The notes beneath the pieces were generated by a model that worked only from the letters and a program-made list of their open reading frames with translations, was not told the origin of the DNA and searched no databases. The position numbers and the translations under genes were made by a program. A DNA stretch of 64,000 nt from Streptomyces sp. RKAG293 (lineage in GTDB: Bacteria > Actinomycetota > Actinomycetes > Streptomycetales > Streptomycetaceae): the NCBI RefSeq assembly GCF_023701745.1, contig NZ_JAJOZB010000001.1, positions 7,983,001-8,047,000 of the forward strand. The letters are read 5' to 3'. This document shows, piece after piece, positions 8,073 to 16,518 of the stretch (position 1 is the stretch's first letter; every line of letters begins with the position of its first letter).

Positions 8073-9803
8073 GTGGCACGCACTGTGGCCCGTGTGATCA
8101 TCGACGCCTTGCAGGAGCTGGAGGTCGGTCACGTCTTCGGCGTGGTCGGCGACGCGCTGAATCCGCTGACCGACGCCATCCGCACCACTGATGGTCTGGA
8201 GTGGGTGGGGTGCCGCCACGAGGAGGCCGCCGCGTTCGCCGCGAGCGCCCGGTCCCAGCTTTCCGGGAACCTGGGGGTGTGCATGGGAACCGTCGGCCCT
8301 GGCGCGATCCACCTGCTCAACGGCCTCTACGACGCCGCGAAGAGCCGCACCCCGGTGCTGGCCATCGCCGGACAGGTACCGCTGGCCGAAATGGGCAGCG
8401 ACTACTTCCAGGAGGTCGACAACGACCTGCTGTTCCGCGACGTCGCCGTCTACCGTGCCACTGTCACCTCACCCGACCAGATGCCCCGCCTGCTCGAGGC
8501 CGCCGTACGCGCCGCGATCGGCCACGGCGGGGTGGCGGTCCTGACCGTGCCCGGCGATCTGGGCGATCAGGAGCTGACGCAGGAACGTCCCGCCCGCTTC
8601 CCCCGGACCCGCCAGCTCACCCGCCCCGACGAGCCCGGCATCCTGCAGGCGGCCGAGATCATCAACGCGGCGTCCAAGGTGACCCTGCTGGTGGGACGCG
8701 GCGCCCGCGACGCCCGCGAGGAAGTCCTGGCCCTGGCGGAGCACCTCGGCGCGCCGATGGTGCTCACCCTCAAGGCCAAGGAGGGCTTCGAGGGCGACAA
8801 CCCCTACCAGGTCGGGCAGACGGGCCTGATCGGCAACCCGGCTGCCGCCGGCGCTCTGGACGAGTGCGACACCCTGCTCATGCTCGGCACCGACTTCCCC
8901 TACCGCGACTGGTACCCCACCGGCTGCCGCGTCGTCCAGATCGACACCCAGGAACAGAACCTCGGGCGGCGGGTGCCCATCGACGCAGGCCTGGCCGGCG
9001 ACACCGGAGCCACCCTGCGCGCCCTCCTGCCCCGCCTGGACGCCAAACCCGACCGTGCGCACCTCGACACCGCCCGCGAGCACTTCGCCGGCTGGCGCAC
9101 CGGCCAGCAGCGCCTGGCCGAACCCGCCCACGACACCAAGCGCTGGACCGGACGCCTGCGCAGCGCCCTGGACAACCCCGACCACGACATCCGGCCCGAA
9201 GCCCTGGCGGCCGCGGTTGACGCCTGCGCCGACGACGACGCGATCTTCACCTCCGACACGGGTATGGCCACCGTGTGGCTGTCCCGCTTCGTGACCATGC
9301 ACGGTGACCGCCGGCTGATCGGCTCCTACAACCTCGGCTCCATGGCCAACGCCATGCCCCAGGCGATGGGCGCACAGCTGTGGGCTCCGGGCCGTCAGGT
9401 CGTGGCGTTCTGCGGCGACGGCGGACTGAGCATGCTGCTCGGTGACCTCATGACCATCAAGACCTACCAGTTGCCGGTGAAGCTCGTCGTCTTCGACAAC
9501 CGCCGCTTGGGCATGGTCAAGCTCGAACAGGAACAGGCCGGCCTCGCCGAGTTCGGCACCGAACTCGACAACCCCGATTTCGCCGCGGTGGCCACCGCCC
9601 TCGGACTGACCGGCATTCGCGTCACCGACCCCGACACCCTCACCGATAGCGTCCGCCGAGCCTTCGCGACCCCGGGGCCGGTCCTCCTCGATGTACTGAC
9701 CAACCCCCAGGAAGTCGCCGTCCCCGGAAAGCCGACCGTCCAGCAGGGCTGGGGATTCGCCATCGCGAAGGTCAAAGAACTCCTGCAGAGCCACGAGGGC
9801 TGA
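8073..9803 (+). CDS. poxB: thiamine-diphosphate-dependent pyruvate dehydrogenase/oxidase (PoxB type)
   Basis: A 576-residue ThDP enzyme with the three-domain order of pyruvate oxidase: a PYR domain with the catalytic Glu in CRHEEAAAFAASA (about residue 50), a central FAD-binding-type domain, and a PP domain with the ThDP/Mg motif from GDGGLSMLLGD to FDNRRLG (about 450-480). Family members convert pyruvate to acetate and CO2 and pass electrons to quinone or oxygen at the membrane. GTG start with GGAGG nine bases before it. Its neighbours are an FMN glutamate-synthase-like gene upstream and a SigB-type sigma gene downstream, fitting a stationary-phase or stress role. Acetolactate synthase is the main alternative; PoxB fits better by overall sequence and length. 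Confidence 0.85.
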   Translation: MARTVARVIIDALQELEVGHVFGVVGDALNPLTDAIRTTDGLEWVGCRHEEAAAFAASARSQLSGNLGVCMGTVGPGAIHLLNGLYDAAKSRTPVLAIAGQVPLAEMGSDYFQEVDNDLLFRDVAVYRATVTSPDQMPRLLEAAVRAAIGHGGVAVLTVPGDLGDQELTQERPARFPRTRQLTRPDEPGILQAAEIINAASKVTLLVGRGARDAREEVLALAEHLGAPMVLTLKAKEGFEGDNPYQVGQTGLIGNPAAAGALDECDTLLMLGTDFPYRDWYPTGCRVVQIDTQEQNLGRRVPIDAGLAGDTGATLRALLPRLDAKPDRAHLDTAREHFAGWRTGQQRLAEPAHDTKRWTGRLRSALDNPDHDIRPEALAAAVDACADDDAIFTSDTGMATVWLSRFVTMHGDRRLIGSYNLGSMANAMPQAMGAQLWAPGRQVVAFCGDGGLSMLLGDLMTIKTYQLPVKLVVFDNRRLGMVKLEQEQAGLAEFGTELDNPDFAAVATALGLTGIRVTDPDTLTDSVRRAFATPGPVLLDVLTNPQEVAVPGKPTVQQGWGFAIAKVKELLQSHEG

Positions 9804-9936
9804 CCGTTGGGCCGGCCGCACCCCGCTGTGTCTTCAGCCATGGCCAGTCGCCTTCAGAATGGCGCAGTACGGCCGTTGGCGTCCGTGCGCGCCACGTGCC
9901 GCATGCATCTCGGAACAGATGTTCGGCGTGCGACGG

Positions 9937-9961
9937 GAATGACTAGGGCGGTATCGGGTAT
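9937..9961 (+). promoter_or_regulatory. SigB-type promoter of the sigma factor gene
   Basis: GAAT (9937-9940), a 15-base spacer and GGGTAT (9956-9961) match the Streptomyces SigB consensus GNNT-N14-16-GGGTAC/T exactly. It lies 47 bp before the ATG of a SigB-family gene, so positive autoregulation is likely. Confidence 0.6.
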
Positions 9962-10007
9962 CCGCAGCCTCAGCACGTCAGGCAGCCACCGAACCCGGAG
10001 TCATCTC

Positions 10008-10871
10008 ATGGCCACTGCATCCGCAGCGATAGTCTCCCCGACCACCCACGTCGCGACGGTGGCGGACCTGCCCTGGGTGGAGGATGCCGGGAAGGTCGCT
10101 CCGAAGGACGCCCGGGATCTGTCGAAGATCTTCTTCGACCGGCTGCAGGAACTGGAGGAGGGTACGCGCGACCATCAGTACGCGCGGAACACCCTCATCG
10201 AGTTGAACATGTCGTTGGTGAAGTTCGCCGCCCGCCGCTTCCGTAACCGGCCCGAGCCGTCCGAGGACATCCTGCAGGTCGGCACGATCGGGTTGATCAA
10301 GGCGATCGACCGGTTCGACCTGTCGCGTGAGGTGGAGTTCACCACCTTCGCGATCCCGTACATCACCGGGGAGATCAAGCGCTTCTTCCGGGACACCAGC
10401 TGGGCCGTGCATGTGCCGCGCCGCTTGCAGGAACTGCGTCTGGAGCTGGCCAAGGCGACCGAGGAACTCGCGACCCGCCTGGACCGCGCCCCGACCACTG
10501 CGGAGCTCGCCGAGCTCCTGGGTCTGACCACCGAGGAGGTCATCGAGGGCCTGGTGGCCAGCAACGGCTACACCGCCGGATCCCTGGAGATGACGACCAC
10601 CGAGGACGACGACCACAGCGGTGGTCTGGTCGACCGGCTCGGGGACCTCGACCCCGCCCTGCAAGGTGTTGAGGACCTGCACGTTCTGAAGCCGTTGATG
10701 GCCCAGCTCGGTGAGCGCGACCTGCGCATTCTGCAGATGCGTTTCGGCGACGAGATGACCCAGGCGCAGATCGGCGTCGAGCTCGGCATCTCCCAGATGC
10801 ACGTCAGCAGACTCCTGACCAAGGTCCTGGAGCGCCTGCGGCAAGGAATGCTCGCGGAGGCCACCACCTGA
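10008..10871 (+). CDS. SigB/SigF-family RNA polymerase sigma factor
   Basis: A 287-residue sigma-70 group 3 protein. Region 2 (about residues 60-135, NTLIELNMSLVKFAARRF to EFTTFAIPYITGEIKRFFRD), region 3 (about 140-200) and region 4 with the HTH (MTQAQIGVELGISQMHVSRLL, about 255-275) are all present. ATG 10008 is chosen over an upstream in-frame start at 9807 because the longer N-terminus is non-conserved and GGAG precedes 10008. This group controls osmotic, oxidative and developmental stress genes in Streptomyces and is usually held by an RsbW-type anti-sigma factor. No anti-sigma gene is adjacent. A SigB-type promoter lies just upstream. Confidence 0.9.
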   Translation: MATASAAIVSPTTHVATVADLPWVEDAGKVAPKDARDLSKIFFDRLQELEEGTRDHQYARNTLIELNMSLVKFAARRFRNRPEPSEDILQVGTIGLIKAIDRFDLSREVEFTTFAIPYITGEIKRFFRDTSWAVHVPRRLQELRLELAKATEELATRLDRAPTTAELAELLGLTTEEVIEGLVASNGYTAGSLEMTTTEDDDHSGGLVDRLGDLDPALQGVEDLHVLKPLMAQLGERDLRILQMRFGDEMTQAQIGVELGISQMHVSRLLTKVLERLRQGMLAEATT

Positions 10872-10889
10872 TTCCGCTCCCGGAGCCGC

Positions 10890-10937
10890 GAGATCACGCA
10901 GGCCCGCCCCGGCGAGATCACCCAGGCCCGCCCCGCA
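10890..10937 (+). repeat. 24-bp tandem direct repeat, two units
   Basis: Units 10890-10913 and 10914-10937 share GAGATCAC, then CAGGCCCGCCCCG, with three differences between them. The second unit forms the left arm of the terminator after the sigma factor gene, so the repeat partly duplicates the hairpin arm. Confidence 0.75.
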
Positions 10938-10957
10938 TCGCGCGAGGCGGGCCTTTC
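10924..10957 (+). terminator. hairpin terminator after sigma factor gene
   Basis: AGGCCCGCC (10924-10932) pairs with GGCGGGCCT (10946-10954). The stem is followed by a short T run (TTT). Confidence 0.75.
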
Positions 10958-11097
10958 GCCGCACGTCTGGAAGGGTGCCGAGGGGGAAGTTGACCGATTG
11001 GCCGTGATGTCTTCGCGGTGGGTGTGTGGCAGACCGCCGGGGACCGCCCTGCGGTGATGACGATGCCCCGCGGGTTGCAGAAAGCAGAGGGCAGATC

Positions 11098-12213
11098 ATG
11101 TCGTCGATATCCGGGCCCGCGCAGGACCCAGTCGAAATACCACCAGCACCAGGACTTTCGGGGCCGGCGGCCCCGAAAGTGCGGGGCATGCGGCGCAGGT
11201 CCTGGTTCGTCGCCGGATTCACCTTCACGCTGGGGGCGTTCCTGGCGTGGCAGGTCGCGCAGGCGGTGCTCCGGGCCAGTCAGGTGCTGCTGCTGGTGGT
11301 GCTGGCGTTCCTGCTGGCGGTCAGCCTGGAACCCTTGGTCGGGTGGCTGGTGGCGCGCGGGCACCGGCGCGGGCGGGCGGTGCTGATCGTGTGCGCCGTG
11401 TTGCTCCTGATCGTGGCGGGCCTGCTCGCCGTGGTCGTCCCCCCGGTGGTCACCGAAGTGGAAGCGCTCATCCATGCGGTGCCGGGCTGGCTGCAGCAGT
11501 TGCACGACCACCAATCGACCCTGGGCCGCTTGGAGGACCGCTACCACCTCACGGACAAGGCCAAGACCCAGATCGGCTCCGGCGGCGGATCCAGCATCTT
11601 CGGCGGCCTGTTGGGCGCCGGCCTGTACGTCGTCAGCGCCCTCACCGCGACTGCCGTCGTCGTGACCCTGACGGTGTACTTCATGGCCAGCATGCCTGCC
11701 ATCAAGGGCTTCTTCTACCAGCTGGTCCCCGGCAGCCGCCGCGCCCGCACCCAGGAGATCACCGAGGAGATCCTGGTGCGCATCGGCCGGTTCATGCTCG
11801 GCAACGTGGCCACCTCCGCGATTGCCGGAGTGGCCACGTTCGCGTGGTGCGCACCGATGAGCGTCCCGTACGCGGCGGCACTGGGAGTGTTCACCGCGGT
11901 GATGGACATGATCCCGATGGTCGGCTCAACGATTGCGGGAGTGGTCGTGAGCCTGGTGGCGCTCTCGGTGTCCTGGCCGGTCGCGGTCGCCACCGCGGGT
12001 TTCTACATCGCCTTCCGCCTGCTGGAGGACTACCTGATCATGCCCCGGGCGATGCGTTACGCGGTCGACGTCCACCCCCTCGTCACCGTGGTCGCGGTCC
12101 TCGCCGGAGGAGCACTGCTCGGGATCATCGGAGCACTCGTCGCCGTCCCGGTCGCCGTGGCCGTCAACCTGGTCCTCGACGAAGTCGTCTTCCCCGAACT
12201 CGACGCCGCCTGA
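11098..12213 (+). CDS. AI-2E family (PerM-like) transporter
   Basis: A 371-residue membrane protein with seven to eight hydrophobic segments. There is an early pair (about residues 30-75), one at 95-120, a larger soluble loop (125-180), then segments near 190, 245, 275, 300 and 335. The C-terminal GALLGIIGALVAVPVAVAVNLV is typical of the family. Members export or transport small solutes; despite the name most have no shown link to autoinducer-2. ATG 11098 follows AGAGGG. It is flanked by SigB-type and ECF sigma factor genes, so a stress role is plausible. Confidence 0.85.
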   Translation: MSSISGPAQDPVEIPPAPGLSGPAAPKVRGMRRRSWFVAGFTFTLGAFLAWQVAQAVLRASQVLLLVVLAFLLAVSLEPLVGWLVARGHRRGRAVLIVCAVLLLIVAGLLAVVVPPVVTEVEALIHAVPGWLQQLHDHQSTLGRLEDRYHLTDKAKTQIGSGGGSSIFGGLLGAGLYVVSALTATAVVVTLTVYFMASMPAIKGFFYQLVPGSRRARTQEITEEILVRIGRFMLGNVATSAIAGVATFAWCAPMSVPYAAALGVFTAVMDMIPMVGSTIAGVVVSLVALSVSWPVAVATAGFYIAFRLLEDYLIMPRAMRYAVDVHPLVTVVAVLAGGALLGIIGALVAVPVAVAVNLVLDEVVFPELDAA

Positions 12214-12281
12214 CCGCGGCAACCCCGCCCTGCCATGGCGGTAGGGTCGCTGCAGCTGTGGCACCGGAGAGGCGGGGGACG

Positions 12282-13250
12282 ATGGCGCGCGTAGCAGAGG
12301 ATTTCGACCAGCGGATCAACGCGTACCGGTCGGAACTCCTGGCGCACTGCTATCGGATGCTGGGATCGGTCCATGATGCCGAAGACCTGGTCCAGGAGAC
12401 CTACCTGCGGGCGTGGCGGGCCCGGGACCGGTACGACCAGGATCGGGCGTCGGTCCGCACGTGGTTGTACCGCATCGCGACGAATGCCTGCCTGACCGCG
12501 CTCGAGGGCCGGGGCAGGCGTCCCCTGCCGTCGGGCCTGGTGGCCCGGAGCGAGGATCCGTCCTCGCCGTTGGTGCGCGGTGAGGTGACCTGGCTGCAGC
12601 CCCTGCCGGACGCGCTGCTCGGGGCGGACCCGGTGAAGGCCGCGGTGGACCGCGGCTCGCTGCGGCTTGCGTTCGTCGCGGCGGTCCAGCACCTGTCGGC
12701 CCGTCAGCGGGCAACGCTGATCCTGCGCGACGTTCTGGACTTCTCCGCAGCGGAGTCGGCCGAGATCCTCGGCATGTCGACGGCGGCGGTCAACAGCGCT
12801 CTGCAGCGCGCCCGGGGGCAACTGCGCGCGGCCGGAGTCCCCGAGGACGAGGTCGCCGAACCGTCCGAGCAGGAAGTGCGCGCGCGGATCGACCGGTTCG
12901 TCGAGGCCTTCGAGCGCGCCGACGTGGCCGCGATCAAGCAACTGCTGACCCACGACGTGCTGCTGGAGATGCCGCCGATGGTCAACTGGTTCATCGGCCG
13001 CGAGCACTACGGCACGTTCATGGACTGGGTCTTCTCGATGTGCAAGGACTGGCGGATGGTGCGGACCGTCGCCAACGGCCAGCCCGCGCTGGCGGCCTAC
13101 TGGCGGGTCGACGGCGGCGGCTACCACCTGCACACCCTGCAGGTGTTCACCGTCACGTCGGCCGGGATCAGCCGCAACACGGTCTTCCAGGACGCCGAGG
13201 TGTTCGCTGCCTTCGGGTTGCCGGAGGAGTTGACCGGGGCAGATTCGTAG
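12282..13250 (+). CDS. ECF sigma factor with SnoaL-like C-terminal domain (ECF56/TIGR02960 type)
   Basis: A 322-residue ECF sigma factor. Region 2 (about residues 10-80; LLAHCYRMLGSVHDAEDLVQ) and region 4 (about 125-185; LSARQRATLILRDVL and AESAEILGMSTAAVNSALQ) are followed by a SnoaL/NTF2-like domain (about 205-315). Factors of this kind lack a separate anti-sigma factor and are thought to be controlled by their own C-terminal domain. ATG 12282 is used; an in-frame GTG at 12258 is possible. It lies 68 bp after the AI-2E gene and may be co-transcribed. Confidence 0.85.
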   Translation: MARVAEDFDQRINAYRSELLAHCYRMLGSVHDAEDLVQETYLRAWRARDRYDQDRASVRTWLYRIATNACLTALEGRGRRPLPSGLVARSEDPSSPLVRGEVTWLQPLPDALLGADPVKAAVDRGSLRLAFVAAVQHLSARQRATLILRDVLDFSAAESAEILGMSTAAVNSALQRARGQLRAAGVPEDEVAEPSEQEVRARIDRFVEAFERADVAAIKQLLTHDVLLEMPPMVNWFIGREHYGTFMDWVFSMCKDWRMVRTVANGQPALAAYWRVDGGGYHLHTLQVFTVTSAGISRNTVFQDAEVFAAFGLPEELTGADS

Positions 13251-13307
13251 CGGCCCCGCAACGTAGCTGGCGGCTGCTGCCGAACGCCTCATTCCTCCTG
13301 GCGGCAG

Positions 13308-13340
13308 ACTGCGCCCCGTCCCGACCGGACGGAGCGCAGT
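13308..13340. terminator. bidirectional hairpin terminator
   Basis: ACTGCGC and CCGTCC (13308-13321) pair with GGACGG and GCGCAGT (13327-13340), with a single C-A mismatch and a five-base loop. It lies between the convergent ECF sigma and SgcJ-type genes. Confidence 0.7.
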
Positions 13341-13371
13341 GTGCTCAGCGCGAACCCGCGGGGGTCATGTG

Positions 13372-13779
13372 TCAGCTCGGCACGACGGCCGGACTGTTGT
13401 GATAGGCCACGACCAGCCAGGCGCCGGCACGCTTCTCGAGCACCCAGGTCGCGTACACGACGCGCTCGGCGGGGACCTCACTCTCGCCCGGGAATTTGAT
13501 GCCGGTCTGGCTCACCACGACCGCGGCACTCTCGCCCAGGAAGCGGATGCTGTCCAGCTTGTCGATGCTCGTGCTGCCCTTGAGGTAGGACGCGAAGCCG
13601 ACGGCCATGTTCTCGCGGACGACCTCCTTGGACCTGCGGTAGGAGCCGGGCAGGATCGCGGTGGCGTCGTCCCTGTAGTCCGCGACGAAGGCATCGGCGT
13701 CGCCGGCGTCCCATGCCTGGTAGACGCCCTCCAACACGCCCTTGATTGCGGCTTCGTCGTGCGATCGGGTCACGGTCAT
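13372..13779 (-). CDS. SgcJ/EcaC-type NTF2-like protein
   Basis: A 135-residue small alpha+beta protein of the SnoaL/NTF2 superfamily, SgcJ/EcaC type (AIKGVLEGVYQAWDAGDADAF, then ATWVLEKRAGAWLVVAYHNSP at the C-terminus). Members often carry an oxidoreductase label but have no cofactor motif; many bind small hydrophobic ligands. CAGGAG lies before the ATG. A possible SigB-type promoter (GAGT-N14-CGGTAT) is visible on this strand about 55 bp upstream, which would fit the nearby sigma genes, but one core base differs. It is convergent with the ECF sigma gene, which carries a related fold as its C-terminal domain. Confidence 0.8.
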   Translation of the reverse strand: MTVTRSHDEAAIKGVLEGVYQAWDAGDADAFVADYRDDATAILPGSYRRSKEVVRENMAVGFASYLKGSTSIDKLDSIRFLGESAAVVVSQTGIKFPGESEVPAERVVYATWVLEKRAGAWLVVAYHNSPAVVPS

Positions 13780-14130
13780 GGTTCGCTCCTGGTGTTGGGA
13801 TTCCTCCTGGCCTGCGACAGGCCCACCAGTACATACCGGCGAGGGTCCTGAAACTCATCGCTCGCGTCAGACACCGGCCGTGCGGGATCTGGTGATGATG
13901 ACGCCGACGTAGGTGCTCCCCGCAGCTGACCTGCGGTCTACCACTGTGCTCGAAAGGCGTTGTTGCCGTCGACGGCACGAGCGATTCTGGCAACAGGCGG
14001 TAACGGGTGGGGACTTCGTGGGTGCCGGTCCGGGACGTCCCGGGACGACATCCCCCGGGGGCGGACCCGTTCACATCGCGGCTCATCGGACATCCCGCCA
14101 ACCCCGAACACCACGAGACAAGGGCACTGC
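13780..14130. other. 351-bp divergent intergenic region with an inverted repeat
   Basis: It contains TGTTGCC (13961-13967) and GGCAACA (13989-13995), an inverted repeat with a 21-base spacer. I see no gene in it. It should carry the promoters of the SgcJ-type gene (left) and the SH3-like gene (right). Confidence 0.5.
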
Positions 14131-14631
14131 ATGTCGTTGCGCACGAAGGTACTCCTGGCCACGGTTTCCACCGTACTGCTCGGCGGAGCGCTGGCTTCTC
14201 CGGCCGGTGCCGCTGCTCCGGACGGTTCCCTCCAGGTCACTGCGGCTCACCGGACGACGATGTCGCCACAAGCTGTGATCTGCCGGTTCACGGGGGACGG
14301 TGTCCGTATCCACACGAAGCCGAGTACGGGTTCCACGACCGTGGGGCTCGCGTACAAGGGCCAGAGCTTCATGATGCAGGACGGGGCCGGCGATCCTCCC
14401 AACTGGATGCGGGGGACGGCGTCGCCGGCGCACAGGAAGTGCGCATTTCAGCCCGAGCTGCGCCTGTCCGGGGCCGGGGGCATGGTCGGGGAGCGGTGGG
14501 CTCGAGTCGTGGGTGGCCTCGATCGGGTCCCGGATGGGGGTTGCGTAAGCTTGTCCCGTCGTGGCGGGACGGATGCCGGTCATCTGCGGATGATCTTTGA
14601 CTCGCCTGATGAACCACTCGTTGTACCGTAG
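14131..14631 (+). CDS. secreted SH3-like domain protein, C-terminus atypical
   Basis: A 166-residue exported protein with a signal peptide of about 28 residues (TM LLATVSTVLLGGALASP, cleavage after AGAAA). Residues 48-90 (ICRFTGDGVRIHTKPSTG, then TVGLAYKGQSF) resemble the first half of a bacterial SH3 domain, as found in many small Streptomyces wall-associated proteins. After residue 95 the sequence no longer fits the domain and turns into a low-complexity Gly/Arg-rich tail. This could be real divergence or a frameshift near the G5 run at 14411-14415. Adding one base there does not clearly restore the fold, so I leave it open. Confidence 0.6.
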   Translation: MSLRTKVLLATVSTVLLGGALASPAGAAAPDGSLQVTAAHRTTMSPQAVICRFTGDGVRIHTKPSTGSTTVGLAYKGQSFMMQDGAGDPPNWMRGTASPAHRKCAFQPELRLSGAGGMVGERWARVVGGLDRVPDGGCVSLSRRGGTDAGHLRMIFDSPDEPLVVP

Positions 14632-14690
14632 GAAAACTGCCCTTGACCTGCATAGACGCAGGCAGGGAGCCTAGCTCCAGGAGTGCCTCG

Positions 14691-15128
14691 ATGTTGCGTA
14701 CCATGTTTAAGTCCAAGATCCACCGTGCCCGGGTGACCGAGGCCGATCTGCACTACGTCGGTTCGGTGACGATCGACGCCGACCTCATGGAGGCGGCCGA
14801 CCTTCTGCCGGGTGAGCTGGTTCACATCGTCGACATCGACAACGGCGCCCGGCTGGAGACGTACGTCATCGAGGGCGAGCGCGGGTCGGGTGTGATCGGG
14901 ATCAACGGTGCCGCGGCGCATCTGGTGCACCCCGGTGATCTGGTCATCCTGATCAGCTACGCCCAGGTCGACGACGCCGAGGCGCGCGCTCTGAAGCCGA
15001 AGATCGTGCATGTGGGCGAGGGCAACAGGATCGTGGCGCTGGGCGCGGATCCGTCCGAGCCGGTCCCCGGCAGTGCGACCGTGCGCGGCCCGCACGCCCT
15101 GAGCTCGACCGCGCAGGCCACCGCGTAG
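14691..15128 (+). CDS. panD: aspartate 1-decarboxylase precursor
   Basis: A 145-residue PanD. The enzyme makes beta-alanine from aspartate for pantothenate and CoA synthesis. The self-cleavage site Gly-Ser is in HYVGSVTID (about residues 22-30); cleavage gives the pyruvoyl group on the alpha chain. The catalytic surroundings (YVIEGERGSGVIGINGAAAH, then LVHPGDLVILISYA) are complete. ATG 14691 follows AGGAG; a second ATG is four codons on. The C-terminal tail is slightly longer than in E. coli PanD (126 residues). No other pantothenate gene is nearby. Confidence 0.95.
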   Translation: MLRTMFKSKIHRARVTEADLHYVGSVTIDADLMEAADLLPGELVHIVDIDNGARLETYVIEGERGSGVIGINGAAAHLVHPGDLVILISYAQVDDAEARALKPKIVHVGEGNRIVALGADPSEPVPGSATVRGPHALSSTAQATA

Positions 15129-15277
15129 CCCGGCGGCGGGCGACAAGGGCCACCGCGCGCGGGCCCGTAAGTGGTGTCGGTGTGGGGGCGGCCCTACACG
15201 TCACGCTACGTATCAGCTGTGTGACATACCCGCATTCCGGGGGATCCGCGAGCCGACTCCGGCTAGTGTGCCCGATC

Positions 15278-16348
15278 ATGACCGAACGTCCGTTTGAGGC
15301 CCTGGGGTTGAGCGCCGATGCGGACCGGGCCTACCGGTTACTGGTGGCCACGCGCGGTGTGGCGGCGGCCGGGCTGGCCCGGGACCTCGGGGTGCCGGTG
15401 ACGCGGGCCGAGGCGGTCTGCGCGGAGCTCGGGGCGCGCGGGCTGGCCCGGTCCGGCGGTGACGGGCGCTGGTATCCGGCGCCACCGCGGGTCGGACTGC
15501 TGCCACTGGTGGCCCGTACCCAGGAACAGCTGCGGCAGGGACGGGAGTTACTGGACCGGCTGGCGGTGGAGTACCAGCGGGTGCACGAGGGGTATCGCTC
15601 CGAGGAGATCGTCCAGGTCGTGGAGGGCTACGGCGCCGCGGGGCTGTGGGCCGAGCAACTGCGGCGCTCCGCGCGGACCGAGGTCGCCTCCTTCGTCCGC
15701 GGTCCCTTTCCCGCGGACGGGGAGTGGCACGACCCGCTGGACGCGGCGGAGCGGCTCGACGAGGGCGTCCGCCACCGGGTGGTGCGCGACCGGACGGCGC
15801 TGGAGACCCCCGGCGCCCTGGGCGGCGCGGGCGGCAGGCGGACGGCCTGCGAGGAGGTCCGGGTGGCGCAGAGCCTGCCGATGCGGCTCTGCATAGCCGA
15901 CCGGTCGCTGGCCCTGCTGCCGCTGGCTCCGGAGGTCGAAGTTCCCGGCCCGGCGATGCTGTTGGTGCGCCCCAGCGGTCTGCTGGACGCTCTCCTCGCG
16001 CTCTTCGAGGCGGTGTGGGCGTCGAGTACGCCGTTGCGGGAGCGGGGCTCCGGCGGGCGCAGCGCCGTTCAGTTGCGGATCCTGGCGATGCTGGTGAACG
16101 GCAGCACGGACCAGGCGATGGCCCGCGCTCTCGGGGTCGCCGTCCGTACGGTCCAGCGTCATCTCGCGGTGATGGAGCGCGCGGCGGGCGTGGAGAACCG
16201 CGTCCAACTCGTCTGGCACGCGGCCCGGCACGGTTGGCTCGACGAGCCGGGCGGCGCGGCGAAGGGCGCCGGGGTGGGCGGTGCCGCCGGCTCTACGGCG
16301 AACGGATCCCCGAACGGAGTCGCAGACGGAGCCGCGGCGTCCGATTGA
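15278..16348 (+). CDS. LuxR-type HTH regulator with N-terminal TrmB-like winged helix
   Basis: A 356-residue regulator. An N-terminal winged-helix (about residues 15-65, AYRLLVATRGVAAAGLARDL) resembles TrmB-like modules. A middle ligand or effector region (about 80-240) follows, then a C-terminal LuxR/GerE HTH (about 270-325; LVNGSTDQAMARALGVAVRTVQRHL). The last 35 residues are Gly/Ala-rich and disordered. ATG 15278 is taken over an upstream in-frame start. This architecture commonly sits next to secreted peptidase genes in Streptomyces. Here the S53 protease gene follows in the same direction, so it is a likely target. Confidence 0.8.
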   Translation: MTERPFEALGLSADADRAYRLLVATRGVAAAGLARDLGVPVTRAEAVCAELGARGLARSGGDGRWYPAPPRVGLLPLVARTQEQLRQGRELLDRLAVEYQRVHEGYRSEEIVQVVEGYGAAGLWAEQLRRSARTEVASFVRGPFPADGEWHDPLDAAERLDEGVRHRVVRDRTALETPGALGGAGGRRTACEEVRVAQSLPMRLCIADRSLALLPLAPEVEVPGPAMLLVRPSGLLDALLALFEAVWASSTPLRERGSGGRSAVQLRILAMLVNGSTDQAMARALGVAVRTVQRHLAVMERAAGVENRVQLVWHAARHGWLDEPGGAAKGAGVGGAAGSTANGSPNGVADGAAASD

Positions 16349-16350
16349 CA

Positions 16351-16412
16351 GGAACGTGACGCCGAATGCCGGGTCGATGACTGTCAGGTATCCGACAACC
16401 TTGTCACGTTCC
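16351..16412. promoter_or_regulatory. spaced inverted repeat before the S53 protease gene
   Basis: GGAACGTGAC (16351-16360) and GTCACGTTCC (16403-16412) are perfect 10-bp inverted copies 42 bp apart. A shorter inverted pair (TGTC/GACA, 16382-16397) lies between them. It may be an operator for the upstream LuxR-type regulator. Confidence 0.4.
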
Positions 16413-16518
16413 GCTGATACGGCTGAGGCGTAGGTATACGCAAGCGGTCCATTGGATCCGCCGTCGGCCGGTCGACCCCTGTACCGGCCGGCTCCGGTCA
16501 GATTCCAGGAGTCCTGCT

